A stretch of 19,921 nt of DNA. Origin: Cochliopodium minus. Its lineage: Eukaryota > Discosea > Himatismenida > Cochliopodiidae. The translations under genes and the position numbers were made by a program. The stretch lies in NCBI GenBank assembly GCA_024220525.1, contig JAMYWO010000528.1:1-19921 (forward strand). The letters are read 5' to 3'. Below the pieces are notes generated by a model. That model searched no databases and was not told where the DNA came from. It saw only the letters and a list, made by a program, of their open reading frames with translations. This document shows positions 1 through 11,632 of this stretch, piece after piece (the stretch's first letter is position 1; every line of letters starts with the position of its first letter).

Positions 1-73
1 ATTCATTTTATTCATTTTATTCATTTTATTCATTTTATTCATTTTATTCATTTTATTCATTTTATTCATTTTA
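1..73. repeat. 9-bp tandem repeat, about 8 copies
   Basis: The unit ATTCATTTT is repeated without visible error for about eight copies and probably continues left of the window. It lies within an intron of the M16 peptidase gene, so it is a simple minisatellite without coding role. Confidence 0.9.
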
Positions 74-154
74 TTTAGTTTTTTATTTTAATTATTTTTT
101 AATTTCTCATTTAAAAATATTGTTTTTTTTTTATTATGAAATAATGTTGGATAG
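1..154 (+). other. Partial intron of the insulysin-like gene
   Basis: The window opens inside an intron. It consists of a 9-bp tandem repeat (1 to about 73) followed by T-rich sequence and ends at the proposed acceptor AG at 153-154. I see no coding potential that fits the M16 family here. Confidence 0.6.
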
Positions 155-1615
155 AATGTACCACACAAGTTTGTTGTTGGAAACACCTAGATACTCCATG
201 TATGACTACATCGTCATCTCTGAAAAGCTAACATACGAGGAGTTCGTTTCTCACTCCCAAAAAGTCTTTGAAAACTTTTTCTACCAAGTTTTGTTTCTTG
301 GTAATTTCACTGCGGAAGATTCCTTGGAAATTGTCAATCAAGTTGATAGTAAATTGTTTTTTTTTCAAAATTCTTTTATTTTATTTTATCATTTTTTTTG
401 GTTTTATTTTCATTATCCAAATAAAAATATATTATATTTTATTTTACTTGATTTAATTTTGTTTTGTTTTCATTTTTATTTTTTTTTTTTTATTTTTCTA
501 AAAAACTTCTTTGTTTTTGAAATTATTTTATTTTATTTTTATTTTTATATCATTTTTATTTTTATTTTTATTTTATTTTTGTTTAATTTTTATTTTATTT
601 TATTATTTTTATTTAATTATTTTTTTATACAATTATTTTTACTTTCAAATAATGTCATTTTTATAACAATTTTTTTTTTAAAAAAAATAAAAAAATAGAA
701 ATTTTGACTCCAGTTCCTCCATTCACACTTGTCGAAAAGCGCTTGACAAAGTTGAAAGGATCTTCCTTCTACCAAAAGAAAACCTTCAATGAGGAAGAAA
801 CAAACTCCGCCGTCAATGTGTACTTTCAAGTCGACTTTGACCATTCCTACCGTTTGAGCGCCACCCTTCAACTTTTCGCTCAGATCGTCTCTGATTTTTG
901 CTTCAACCAACTTCGTACCATTGAACAACTTGGTTACATTGGTAAAAAATTTTCATTTTATTTTATTTTTTTATTTTTTTTTAAATTTATTTTAATTTAT
1001 TTCATTTTTTATTTTTTATTATTTATTTATTTTTTATTTATTATTTTTTTTTTTTTTAGTCTGGTCTGGTGTTTACAGAGAATCTTTGGTCAATGGCTTC
1101 CGTGTCATTGTCCAATCTGCCGTTGCCACCGCCGAATACCTTGATTTCAGAGTGGAATCTTGGATTGAGTCTATCCAAAGCTTCCTCGACAATCTCGATG
1201 AGAATTCCTTGTAAATTTTTTTTTTTTGAATTTTTTTATTAAAATTTTTTAAATCTTTTTTTTTTTTAGTGCTGAACATAGAGAAGCTCTTGTCCAATCC
1301 AAAACTGAAAAACTCAAAACTTTGACTGAAGAAAACGAAAAGTTTGGACCAGAAATCTTGCAAAACACCTACCAATTCGACAGAAGGTTTTTGGAGGCAA
1401 AGGAACTTGAGAACATTACCAAGAAAGATGTCATCGCCTTGTATCAGACTTACTTTGCCAAGGGTTCTCAAAAGAGAAGAAAACTTAGCAGCTGGATGAA
1501 TGCTTCTATCCAACCTGAACAAAACAACAAGGTTGATGTTCCTCATGGCATGGAAGAGATTTTGGACATTAATGGTTTCAAAACAACCCAAAAACTTTAT
1601 CCAAGCATTAATTAA
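155..1615 (+). CDS. Insulysin/Ste23-like M16 metallopeptidase, C-terminal part (5' end outside window)
   Basis: Zinc metalloprotease of the insulin-degrading-enzyme family, which degrades short peptides inside a two-bowl chamber. Exons seen: 155-348, 699-941, 1060-1210 and 1270-1615 (TAA stop); phases join cleanly (1, 1, 2). About 311 residues are present. They cover the end of the third and the fourth M16 domain, including FNQLRTIEQLGY, the family's conserved R-x-x-EQLGY substrate-binding motif, and a C-terminal SQKRRKLS segment matching the family's RRHKVS region. The catalytic HxxEH motif belongs to the N-terminal domain and must lie upstream of the window. The acceptor of the first visible exon (AG at 153-154) is my choice; the reading just before it looks intronic. 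Codons in the exons often end in C or G, unlike the T-rich introns. The gene is convergent with glutathione reductase, 46 bp away. Family assignment is firm; the exact border at 155 is less so. Confidence 0.9.
349..698 (+). other. 350-nt T-rich intron of the insulysin-like gene
   Basis: Donor GTAAAT at 349 and acceptor TAG ending at 698. Almost entirely T-runs broken by A. The in-frame reading through it is Phe/Leu/Tyr low complexity with no family similarity. Splicing gives an AAA lysine codon across the junction and restores M16 similarity on both sides. I see nothing else in it. Confidence 0.85.
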
Positions 1616-1619
1616 ATGA

Positions 1620-1625
1620 AATAAA
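1620..1625 (+). terminator. Putative poly(A) signal AATAAA of the insulysin-like gene
   Basis: A canonical AATAAA begins 5 nt after the TAA stop (1613-1615). The gap to the convergent neighbour is only 46 bp, so the 3' UTR is either very short or overlaps that gene's 3' end. Assigned by motif and position only. Confidence 0.4.
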
Positions 1626-1661
1626 ATTTTCATTAAAAAGAAAAATTTAATTTTTCAAAAT

Positions 1662-4233
<2,572 letters not shown>

Positions 4234-4479
4234 TTTTTTTTAAGTATATGAGTGATAATTTTCAAAACAATTTCAAAAGATGTTAATACTTGGTTCATTC
4301 AAATTTGAGTCAATTAATTTTGTTCAATAAAAATGATCGATTACAATATCATATAGGTTACAAATTATCTTATGTTGTGATATAAAAAATTGATCCAAAT
4401 TATATGTGGAGCAACAAAAAAATTTCAATGCTGTTTCTTTCTATTTAAATAAATTATTTTTTTAATATTCTGCTTCCTC
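4234..4479. other. Intergenic region between glutathione reductase and the TMEM230-like gene
   Basis: 246 bp of AT-rich but not simple-repeat DNA. It should hold the promoter of glutathione reductase and the 3' end of the TMEM230-like transcript. I see no further gene and no confident regulatory motif. Confidence 0.5.
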
Positions 4480-4996
4480 CTATTCTTCAAAATTCAAGGG
4501 GATTTGAGAATATTTATCTTCTCCGGTTTTTTCTTTGAACAATCCAATTTTATTAATCTTATTCTTCATTCGAGCACAACATTGCGAGAAATCTCTCCTA
4601 TATTTGAAGATCATATAGATCCCCACTGCAAACAAAATAAACGAAAAAAATAAGAGAGGTATCCCCACTGGCTTATATTTCGGATCATCTCCAATACCCA
4701 TCACAGTAAATATACCAAGAATCATAATACATATCGCTTTGATATATTTTGTTTGAGAAAATATTATTTAGAAATTTTTTTTACGTAAAAATTTATATTT
4801 ATATGAATTGGAAAAAAAAATCAATGTTACCAAAAATGATTAGGATGACAGGATTGAATATATTCCTGATTTGTTGTTTCTTTAGTTTTTTACTAGGGGG
4901 AAGTAAATCAATTTGTTGATTATAATTATTGGGGTTGTTGAAATTATCATTATCATGCTCCACAGACATGTCATCATAAAAATCGGTGTCATTCAT
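4480..4996 (-). CDS. TMEM230/DUF872-like two-pass membrane protein
   Basis: Small membrane protein of 140 residues from two exons, 4996-4831 and 4736-4480 (TAG stop), joined in phase 1 across a 94-nt intron with donor GTAACA. The N-terminus is acidic and Asn-rich, followed by a Pro/Lys segment (PPSKKLKK). Two hydrophobic hairpin segments follow at about residues 51-72 and 81-101 (GIPLLFFSFILFAVGIYMIF), then a basic tail ending YSQIPLNFEE. TMEM230 proteins share this plan: a first span, a short loop, a V/I-PLL-x-x-G span, and a tail ending in YxxxIPxF plus acidic residues. TMEM230 works in vesicle trafficking in animals; a similar endomembrane role here is inference. The basic insert between the second span and the C-terminal motif is longer than I would expect for the animal proteins. 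TMEM134, of related architecture, is an alternative. Confidence 0.7.
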
Positions 4997-5236
4997 TTCT
5001 CCAAGTTCGGGGTTTATTGAGTTAATGGAATTCTCACTTTTTTATTTTATATTATTATTTTGAATTGGAAAATATCATCAGGCCACATATAGAACCTTTT
5101 GATGATATTGAAGGATTGAACAAAATCAATTAAAGGATATAAAAATATTTCTTTAATAACTTTTTTATAAGAGTATTAATATTATATTTATTTATATAAA
5201 TAAATATAAATTTGAAAAAATAAATTAAGAGAAGGA

Positions 5237-8200
5237 TCATTTGTCAACAGTGTAAGTATTAGGATCAAAAATGTTGAAAACGACATTATATTGATTGTTG
5301 GAGTGATCCTTGACACCAACATAGACGATCTGATGTTTGTTATCGGAAAAAAGAGGGAGAGAAACACCAGCACTGTGAATAACCAAAGATCTGGTATAAG
5401 AGTTGGAAACATCAATGAGGGGCTGAGGAAAGACAGAAGGATTCAAGTTGGAGTGGATGTGCAAAACGACAGAACCCAACTTTTGGTTGTCTTTGTTGTA
5501 AGCCTCCCAGGTTTGTTCCTCGAGGACGACGGAAATGGAATTGAGTTGGAGTTTGGAGCTGGACAATTCGACTCTGGAAACAGAATGACCTAAGAATTGT
5601 TGGGAAATGCGATTAGCACAAGATTCGGAAAGATCACGTTGTAACAAAGAGCTCTTTGAGTAGAGAAACACCAAGGAATCATTGAGTTTGTTGTGGAGAT
5701 CTAAACCAAAGGAGAGGAGAGCGTTGGAGACGTCATAAATGCCAGAAACACTGTGTTGCAAGAGGGTTCTCTTGGAATTGGAGAGTTCTTGTTTGGTGAG
5801 TCCCATAGAACGTACGGTGTGATGTTCATCCAAAAGAAGTAAAAGCATTCCAAACAAGAGGGCAGAGATGAGAACAGAAAAAGAACTCATGCGGAAATTG
5901 TGATAACTTTTTTCTAAAACGTGCAAGAACTTGAGTTTTTGGGCAAGGTAAGCAAAAGGGTAAACGAGAAAGTAAGCTAACCTTTTGAAGACTTTAAATG
6001 GTACACCAACCAACTTTAACAAACCAAAGACACTTTTGAGGTAGAAAAGAGAAAAGGATGCAATAGAGATCAACTTTCTTCCGAGAGGGAACACATAGTA
6101 GAGGGAGTAAGACAAGACGGTGTCGACATACCTGATGAGGGTTTTGGAGAGTCTACCGAGAAGCTTCAAGATACGGCGATTTCCAACGATGATTCTGGGT
6201 CTAAACCAGTACAAAACAACCACAGTAATTCTAACGAAAAAGGTGAATGCTGGGACAATGTAAGCATCATTGATTCTTGGAGGAAGAACAAAAAGGATAT
6301 TGATCATGTTGTCCAAAAAGCTCACCATGTATGGTCTTTTGAAGACAAACTTTATGACAGGAAGAACGGTAAATCTCCACAAAGCACTTCTCTTGTTCAA
6401 AAGCTCTTCAAGAGAGAGTTGGAGTTCTTTTTCTGTGTAATCTTTCTCTATTAACTGCATCTTTCTTGCCTTTTTGGTTCTTGAGAGGCCTCTGAAAATA
6501 TCAGATTCTTCAATCTCCTTTTCTTTGACAGCAAGAACTTTTTGTTCATCGTACAATTCTTTTCTCTTTCTGAGGATGTTGACGATTCTTCTGTCAAAAT
6601 ATTTGGCTTCTGAATAGCTGAAAAGTTTGGAAAATTCATTTGGGCGATCTCTACGGAAAGTGGTATACCATATGATATAGTTAAAGAAGAATTGGTACTT
6701 TTCGTTGAAGTTTTTCTTCAAAAATGTTTCTCTCTCATATTGATACAACTCGTCAGTCAACTCTTGCAAATCCTCTTCGTATTTTGCATCATCAGCCAAT
6801 CTGACTTCGTGTTTGATTTGTTCAATGAAAGGAATGTTGACTGGAAGCATTGGGTTGTTTCCATAGGAAGGTGCCAAGGGTTTGTCATTGCTATAGGTAA
6901 TAGTAGGAACAGGGGTCTCCTCTTTCACTTCCGGTGTAACTAAAGTGTCAAAATCTAAATCGGGAAGAGGTGTTGAAGGGTTTTCTTCAATGAATATTCC
7001 ACCACTCTTGATCATGTCTTCTTTAGAGTAGTATTTCTCCGACAACTTTTTGATTCTTTCAAAGTTAGTTTGGAATCTCTTTTTTATCAAAGGACCAACG
7101 TAGAACTTATCATCGTATTGAGCACTAGTAACAGCAGTTCCTTTGTTTCTGTATTGGTATTGCTTGATTTTCTTCTCAGAGAGTTGGAAAGAAGTGGCCA
7201 ACAACATAGATCTGTAAAATGTAGCTTTTTGAGAAGTATCTTTGTGTTTTTCTTTCCCAATGTCAATAGCATACTGTGCTTGGTTGATGAATGTTTCATA
7301 CTTTTTTTCTACTTTCACCTTTACGTCAGTAGCCTCGAAAACCTCAAAAAATAAATCTTCAAAAGTTTCTTCAATGAGAGCTTTTTTGTGTTCAGTGATT
7401 TCTTCTTTAGGGATGATACGGAATGGATTGGGTTGGAGATAATCCCACTCAATAGTGTAGGCACATCTGGGTACTTCTTCATAATCAATGGGGAAATCAT
7501 ACATCTGAGCTTGTGCCTTTACTCTTTCCCAAAAAGAAAACGGTCTGACAACAGCAAATCTCTTCAAAATAGGCTCAATTTCTTCATCTCCGATGATATT
7601 GAAGTAGCTGAAAAATCCGTCTTTTGCAAAAGCTAAAGAGTTGTCATGGCGTTGTTCTTCGTTCAAAACATAAAAAGGATCAATGTCTCTGTTACGATCA
7701 TCTTTGAGAGTGTCCTCTTCAACATAGGGGTTAGGATCATCCAATTTAGCACCCTCTTTTCTATGTGGATATTGATTTGGATAACCAATCTTAGGAGGAG
7801 CCTTCCAATTCTTCATGATAGTTTCAATGAAAGGAGTGTAAGTTGAAGGGAGACCAAAACCAAAAGAACCAGTTCCCTCGTGTCTGTACCATGTCTTCCA
7901 AAGATTTCTTTCGACTTTATCGTTCAAAATTCTCATTGCAGGGACAAGGAGATTACCAACAGCTTTGTTCTTCTTGCTTTGGTGTTCGATTACAGAAACC
8001 AAAACGTCCACAGCGCTAGTATCGTGAGGACTTACCTCTTCTGCTTGAAGATCAGAGAAAGAAGGCTTCAACTTACCACCACCATAATTCAACAACTCTT
8101 CTACCAACTCGTTGTCTTCTATCTGCAATGCTTCAGTGAAAATTTGCTTTGCTTTTTCCAACCAAGCTTTGTGTGACTTTGTTAACTCCTCTTTGGACTT

Positions 8201-8590
8201 TGCTGTTAAAGCTTCACTCCCTAGCCACTCGATAAATGAACTTCTCACTTTGCTGAAAGCTTCAAGCTTGGTTTTCTTTTCACTCCAGTCACTTTCTACC
8301 ATAGACTTTGGCATAGCATATCCATTGAAGGTCATCCATGCATCCAAAGCTTCCATTCTGTGAAGATCAGCCTTGAATGTGCCGTATTCTCCTCCGTATA
8401 TGCTCTGTGATGCTTCTGCCATTTTGTTCAAATAGAGTGGATAAAGTTTGAATACGTTGTAATCTCCGAGCGTCGTGGTTTCAATCAATTCCTTCCTTGC
8501 TTCTTTGAAAAAGTTTTTCTTTCTTTCTTCAAGAACTTCAGTTTTCTCCCATTCGACAGTATATTGAGTATCAATATACTTATCAGCCAT
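5237..8590 (-). CDS. Unrecognised 1117-residue membrane protein, single exon
   Basis: One uninterrupted frame from ATG (8590-8588) to TGA (5239-5237). I recognise no family. Residues 1 to about 730 are charged and probably soluble, rich in helix-forming E/K/L stretches, with a proline-rich linker at about 535-590. YTVEWE at 10-15 and YTIEWD at 378-383 are each followed by Glu/Lys-rich helices and may mark a degenerate duplication. From about 740 to 885 comes a basic and hydrophobic region (about 778-795, 823-850, 868-882) that may contain membrane-lying helices. Residues 903-920 form one clear membrane span. The last about 195 residues look Ser-rich, beta-strand-prone and uncharged, like a lumenal or extracellular domain. 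There is no N-terminal signal or mitochondrial presequence. Exonic base composition is high in C/G-ending codons, suggesting good expression. In a region averaging several introns per gene, an intronless 3.3-kb frame stands out. An acceptor-like TTTTCAG abuts the ATG. The coding call is secure; function is unknown. Confidence 0.9.
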   Translation of the reverse strand: MADKYIDTQYTVEWEKTEVLEERKKNFFKEARKELIETTTLGDYNVFKLYPLYLNKMAEASQSIYGGEYGTFKADLHRMEALDAWMTFNGYAMPKSMVESDWSEKKTKLEAFSKVRSSFIEWLGSEALTAKSKEELTKSHKAWLEKAKQIFTEALQIEDNELVEELLNYGGGKLKPSFSDLQAEEVSPHDTSAVDVLVSVIEHQSKKNKAVGNLLVPAMRILNDKVERNLWKTWYRHEGTGSFGFGLPSTYTPFIETIMKNWKAPPKIGYPNQYPHRKEGAKLDDPNPYVEEDTLKDDRNRDIDPFYVLNEEQRHDNSLAFAKDGFFSYFNIIGDEEIEPILKRFAVVRPFSFWERVKAQAQMYDFPIDYEEVPRCAYTIEWDYLQPNPFRIIPKEEITEHKKALIEETFEDLFFEVFEATDVKVKVEKKYETFINQAQYAIDIGKEKHKDTSQKATFYRSMLLATSFQLSEKKIKQYQYRNKGTAVTSAQYDDKFYVGPLIKKRFQTNFERIKKLSEKYYSKEDMIKSGGIFIEENPSTPLPDLDFDTLVTPEVKEETPVPTITYSNDKPLAPSYGNNPMLPVNIPFIEQIKHEVRLADDAKYEEDLQELTDELYQYERETFLKKNFNEKYQFFFNYIIWYTTFRRDRPNEFSKLFSYSEAKYFDRRIVNILRKRKELYDEQKVLAVKEKEIEESDIFRGLSRTKKARKMQLIEKDYTEKELQLSLEELLNKRSALWRFTVLPVIKFVFKRPYMVSFLDNMINILFVLPPRINDAYIVPAFTFFVRITVVVLYWFRPRIIVGNRRILKLLGRLSKTLIRYVDTVLSYSLYYVFPLGRKLISIASFSLFYLKSVFGLLKLVGVPFKVFKRLAYFLVYPFAYLAQKLKFLHVLEKSYHNFRMSSFSVLISALLFGMLLLLLDEHHTVRSMGLTKQELSNSKRTLLQHSVSGIYDVSNALLSFGLDLHNKLNDSLVFLYSKSSLLQRDLSESCANRISQQFLGHSVSRVELSSSKLQLNSISVVLEEQTWEAYNKDNQKLGSVVLHIHSNLNPSVFPQPLIDVSNSYTRSLVIHSAGVSLPLFSDNKHQIVYVGVKDHSNNQYNVVFNIFDPNTYTVDK

Positions 8591-8717
8591 CTGAAAAGGA
8601 TCAATATTGATTAATTAATTATATTAATAATTTAACATAGTGTCGAAATATAAAAAATTCATCCAAATGGCAAACAAATTTTGATTATTAAGGTATAAAT
8701 ATGAATGAAGATGTGAA

Positions 8718-9924
8718 TCATAAAATGGGAAATATTTTTACAGCTTCGAGTTCTTCTTTTACTTTTTCCAAGAGTTCTTTCTTTTTTTGGTATTCATATT
8801 CAGTCATTCCCAACTTGAAGGCCCAAAAAGAAGAAGAGATATAGATCTTCTCGATCTGATGATACATCTGATTCCTGATGGAGAGCTTGAAGAAGGCCTC
8901 CCTGGTCTCAGGCTTTCTCCTAGAGATCTTCTTGAATTGACTGGCCATGTGATCAGCTTCAAGTTGCTCCAATCTCAATCTCAATCTCAAATTACTTCTC
9001 CATTTCATTCCATTCTTCTCCTCGTATTGCAATAAGGCCTCATGATAACGAGTATCAGTGAGATCGACATTTTCCATGAGTGGAGGCTCCTCGAATGGAT
9101 GTAGATGGCTCAATTCCTTCCTCAAAGTTTCTTCCTCCTCTTCTATTTGCTTGAATACCTCATCCAATTTTTTCACCTTCTCCTTATATTTCCTCTTCAC
9201 CTCATCCCTATCCAATTGATCCTTCTTTATTTCCTCTATCTCTTCCTCGGTCTTTTTATTCATCAATCTATCCTTCACAGCTTGGGCAAGGATGTTTAAT
9301 TTGAATGCTTGGATGATCTTTTCTTCTGGCAAAAGATTATCGTCTTTATCATTCCAGATCTTCATGAATTCTTTATGTTTCTCCCTTGCTCTTGTAAGGA
9401 ATGTCTTTTTTTCTGCTTCCTCTCCTTCTTTATTCTCTTTTTCTTTATTTGGATCATCCTCTTTATTTCCCTCTTCTCCTTCCTTATTCTCTTTGTTCTC
9501 TTGATTCTCTTCTTTGTTCTCTTGATTCTCTTCTTTGTTCTCTTCTTTGTTCTCTTGATTTTCTTCTTTGCTTTCTTTATTCTCTTGATTTGGATCAGTT
9601 CCCTGAGCAGATTCTTTTTTCTCTTGATTCTCTTCTTTGTTCTCTTGTGATTTTTCTTTATTGGTCTCATTGGTTGAATAATATTTTATATCAATCTTTT
9701 TGAAATAAATATTCTTATCTACTCTATTGAGAAATGAATTATTGTATTTCAAGAATTTCTTCCCATCAATCAATTCTGCAATAAAATATATTTATGAGAT
9801 AAATTATAACCATAAAAAAAAGAGAATTATATAATAGGTATTTTTGTTTACCAAATGAATATTTGTTCAATTGGATATTAATCAATTTATTCTTGGGAAA
9901 ATTCTTAATGAGCTTGTTGAACAT
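8718..9924 (-). CDS. Coiled-coil protein with probable mitochondrial presequence and Glu/Lys/Asn/Gln repeat tract
   Basis: Two exons, 9924-9852 and 9775-8718 (TGA stop), joined in phase 1 across a 76-nt intron (donor GTAAAC, acceptor TTGCAG), give 376 residues. The first exon adds 24 residues (MFNKLIKNFPKN...). Together with the following segment, up to IKYYSTNE at about residues 53-60, this forms a basic, weakly acidic N-terminus. The K-YYS-T ending is typical of mitochondrial presequences cut after Tyr/Ser. Residues about 61-147 are a highly charged repeat tract (units close to NKEENQE). The rest is long helix with predicted coiled coil around 180-255, a basic RLRLRLEQLEADHM stretch and an aromatic ISSSFWAFKLG segment near 340. 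I recognise no family. A mitoribosomal, assembly or membrane-organising factor would fit the composition, but this is only a guess. It is transcribed in the same direction as its neighbours, 127 bp upstream of the 1117-residue gene. Confidence 0.8.
9484..9650. repeat. Coding minisatellite, 21-bp unit encoding NKEENQE
   Basis: On the + strand, TTCTTTGTTCTCTTGATTCTC-type units recur, some shortened by loss of the GATTCT part. The length always stays a multiple of three, so the frame of the minus-strand gene is kept. Translation gives alternating NKEE and NQE blocks. It is probably an unstable, length-variable spacer between the presequence and the coiled coil. Confidence 0.75.
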
Positions 9925-10067
9925 TGTTAAATCCTCTCAATTTTTTTTTATTTGAAAAGGTGATATCCCCAAATGACTATTTTAATTTTACATCCTCAAA
10001 ATCTTTGAAAAATCAAATGGATGAATATATTTTGTATTCAGAGCAATCATGACATCCACAGGAAAGA

Positions 10068-11543
10068 TTATTCATTATTGAAAGATCTCTTGTGTATTTG
10101 TTCATAGAAAGCGAAGAAGAAAACGATAATGTAGATGGCAATAAAGTAAAACAACAATAAAAGAGGCAAGATACATAATGTATATGGATAAATGGGTCTG
10201 AGATATGGATTACAAATACCGTGGTCTATATAAAAGCAGATAAGGAATTATAAATTGTTTTTTTCAAAAAAAGGAAAAACCTGTCAAATTGTTTTGGGAG
10301 ATGCAAGTCAAAAGCGAAAAGGATATGGAGGTAGAAAGAAATGTGATCACAAACAAAAATATACCAATTCTCAAAATATGATCGATAACAAAAATATATC
10401 TAATAAAAAAATTTATAAAAAATAAAAAAATAGAAAAATAAAAATAAGAAATAAAAAATAAAAAATAAAAAAATAAATGAAATAAAATAATAAAAAAATG
10501 CTTTTTTTTGAGACCTATAATAACGCAATTTCAAATTGTCGAATATCAAAAGAATAGTGATTAAATGACAGGCACCAGAAACCCAAATCAAGGCCCAATG
10601 GTTGCAAGTGGAAAGATATCTATCAAAGTAATTGAAAAACTTTGAGTTAAGCAAAATGGCAGCGATGGAAAGAACACAAGAAGCGATTGAAAAAGAGTTG
10701 TAGATCTTCCTGTGTCTTTTGTTGAGGTACTGCAAAGAAATGGCGCAAAAGACGCCAAAAAAAAGGATGGAGGGGACCATCCAAAGGACAGAAGGAACCC
10801 AAAACAAAAACAAACAAACGAAAACGAGAAGAAAAAGTAAAACCCACAAAAGGACCACAGAACGTTGAGAAAAGATGAGTTTGTGGTTCTTTTTCCAAAA
10901 CAAAGTGAAAACGGTGAGTACCGAAGCGAGCACTAACAAAAATAAAGAGGAAGAAATAGAGGGAAATATTAGATTACTGACGTAATGATCCAGGTAGATG
11001 GTCCCTCCTAATAAAGTGGCGCTGATGAGAAACAGCAAGATTAGCGCTATCAAGACAAAGTAGGCTCGGTGGTCTTTGAGGGTTTCTATTGTTGTGTACT
11101 CTTTGAGCTTTGATATTGTCTTGTTATATGCGGATTTTGAGTTATCGTTACAATCTACCCTCCAATATCTCACTACACTTGCTTTTTTTTAAAAAAAAAA
11201 TAAAAGGCTTTAAATTAAAAAAAACAAAATAAATTAAATATTTTAAAAAAATTAAAGATGATTCAAAAGAAATATTCTTATTATTACATCTGTACTCTTG
11301 TGATTCAGATGCCAACATGTGCATTCTTTTGCAGGTCCTAGCTAATACCGCAATCTGGTCTACTTCCAACCTGGACATGATTTTCAATAGCATTTCGTTG
11401 GGAAGAACGTCCATGTAAGAGAAGTCTTGGTCCAAATCGATGTTTTCTTTGTTTTCAAACTCCACCAGTTCTTCGTAAACTTTCTTGTCTTCTTTTTTTT
11501 TTTTAACATTTTTTTTGGCATTATTTTTTTTAGGATCTCTCAA
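10068..11543 (-). CDS. F-box protein with about eight transmembrane segments
   Basis: Four exons, 11543-11288, 11181-10515, 10399-10281 and 10225-10068 (TAA stop), join in phases 1, 2, 1 to 399 residues. A Lys-rich N-terminus (residues 5-21) precedes an F-box at about 45-92, with VLPNEMLLKIMSRL, the ARTCKRM segment and a closing RYWRVDC. F-boxes bind Skp1 in SCF ubiquitin ligases. Hydrophobic segments follow: about 120-145, 155-180, two between 195 and 240, two between 255 and 305, and two encoded mainly by exons 3 and 4. A potential N-glycosylation site NNLT lies just before the last span. The short C-terminus ends KRSFNNE. Family knowledge supports the F-box. The membrane part I do not recognise; a TMEM185 (Fragile-X-F-associated) relationship is possible but I do not see its signature. 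The donors of introns 2 and 3 (GTCTCA, GTTTTT) are weaker than elsewhere, but phase and hydrophobic continuity support them. Confidence 0.8.
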
Positions 11544-11632
11544 AGCTAATGTAGATTTTTTTTTTATAAATAATTATTTAAATTATTATTTAAAATCTAG
11601 AATAAATCAGATAAAATTAAAAATTTTTGAAA

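Noticed and set aside
120-698. 192-residue plus-strand frame
   Set aside because: Its first part is an M16 exon; the rest is read-through of a T-rich intron into Phe/Leu/Tyr low complexity. Splicing at 349/698 restores family similarity.
5291-8363. Several plus-strand frames of 60-100 residues opposite the 1117-residue gene
   Set aside because: Antisense shadows of a long, composition-biased coding frame; no family similarity and no splice or start context.
9105-9703. Leu/Phe/Ser-rich plus-strand frames resembling membrane proteins
   Set aside because: They are the antisense of the Glu/Lys/Asn/Gln repeat tract, whose complement automatically reads as Leu/Phe/Ser.
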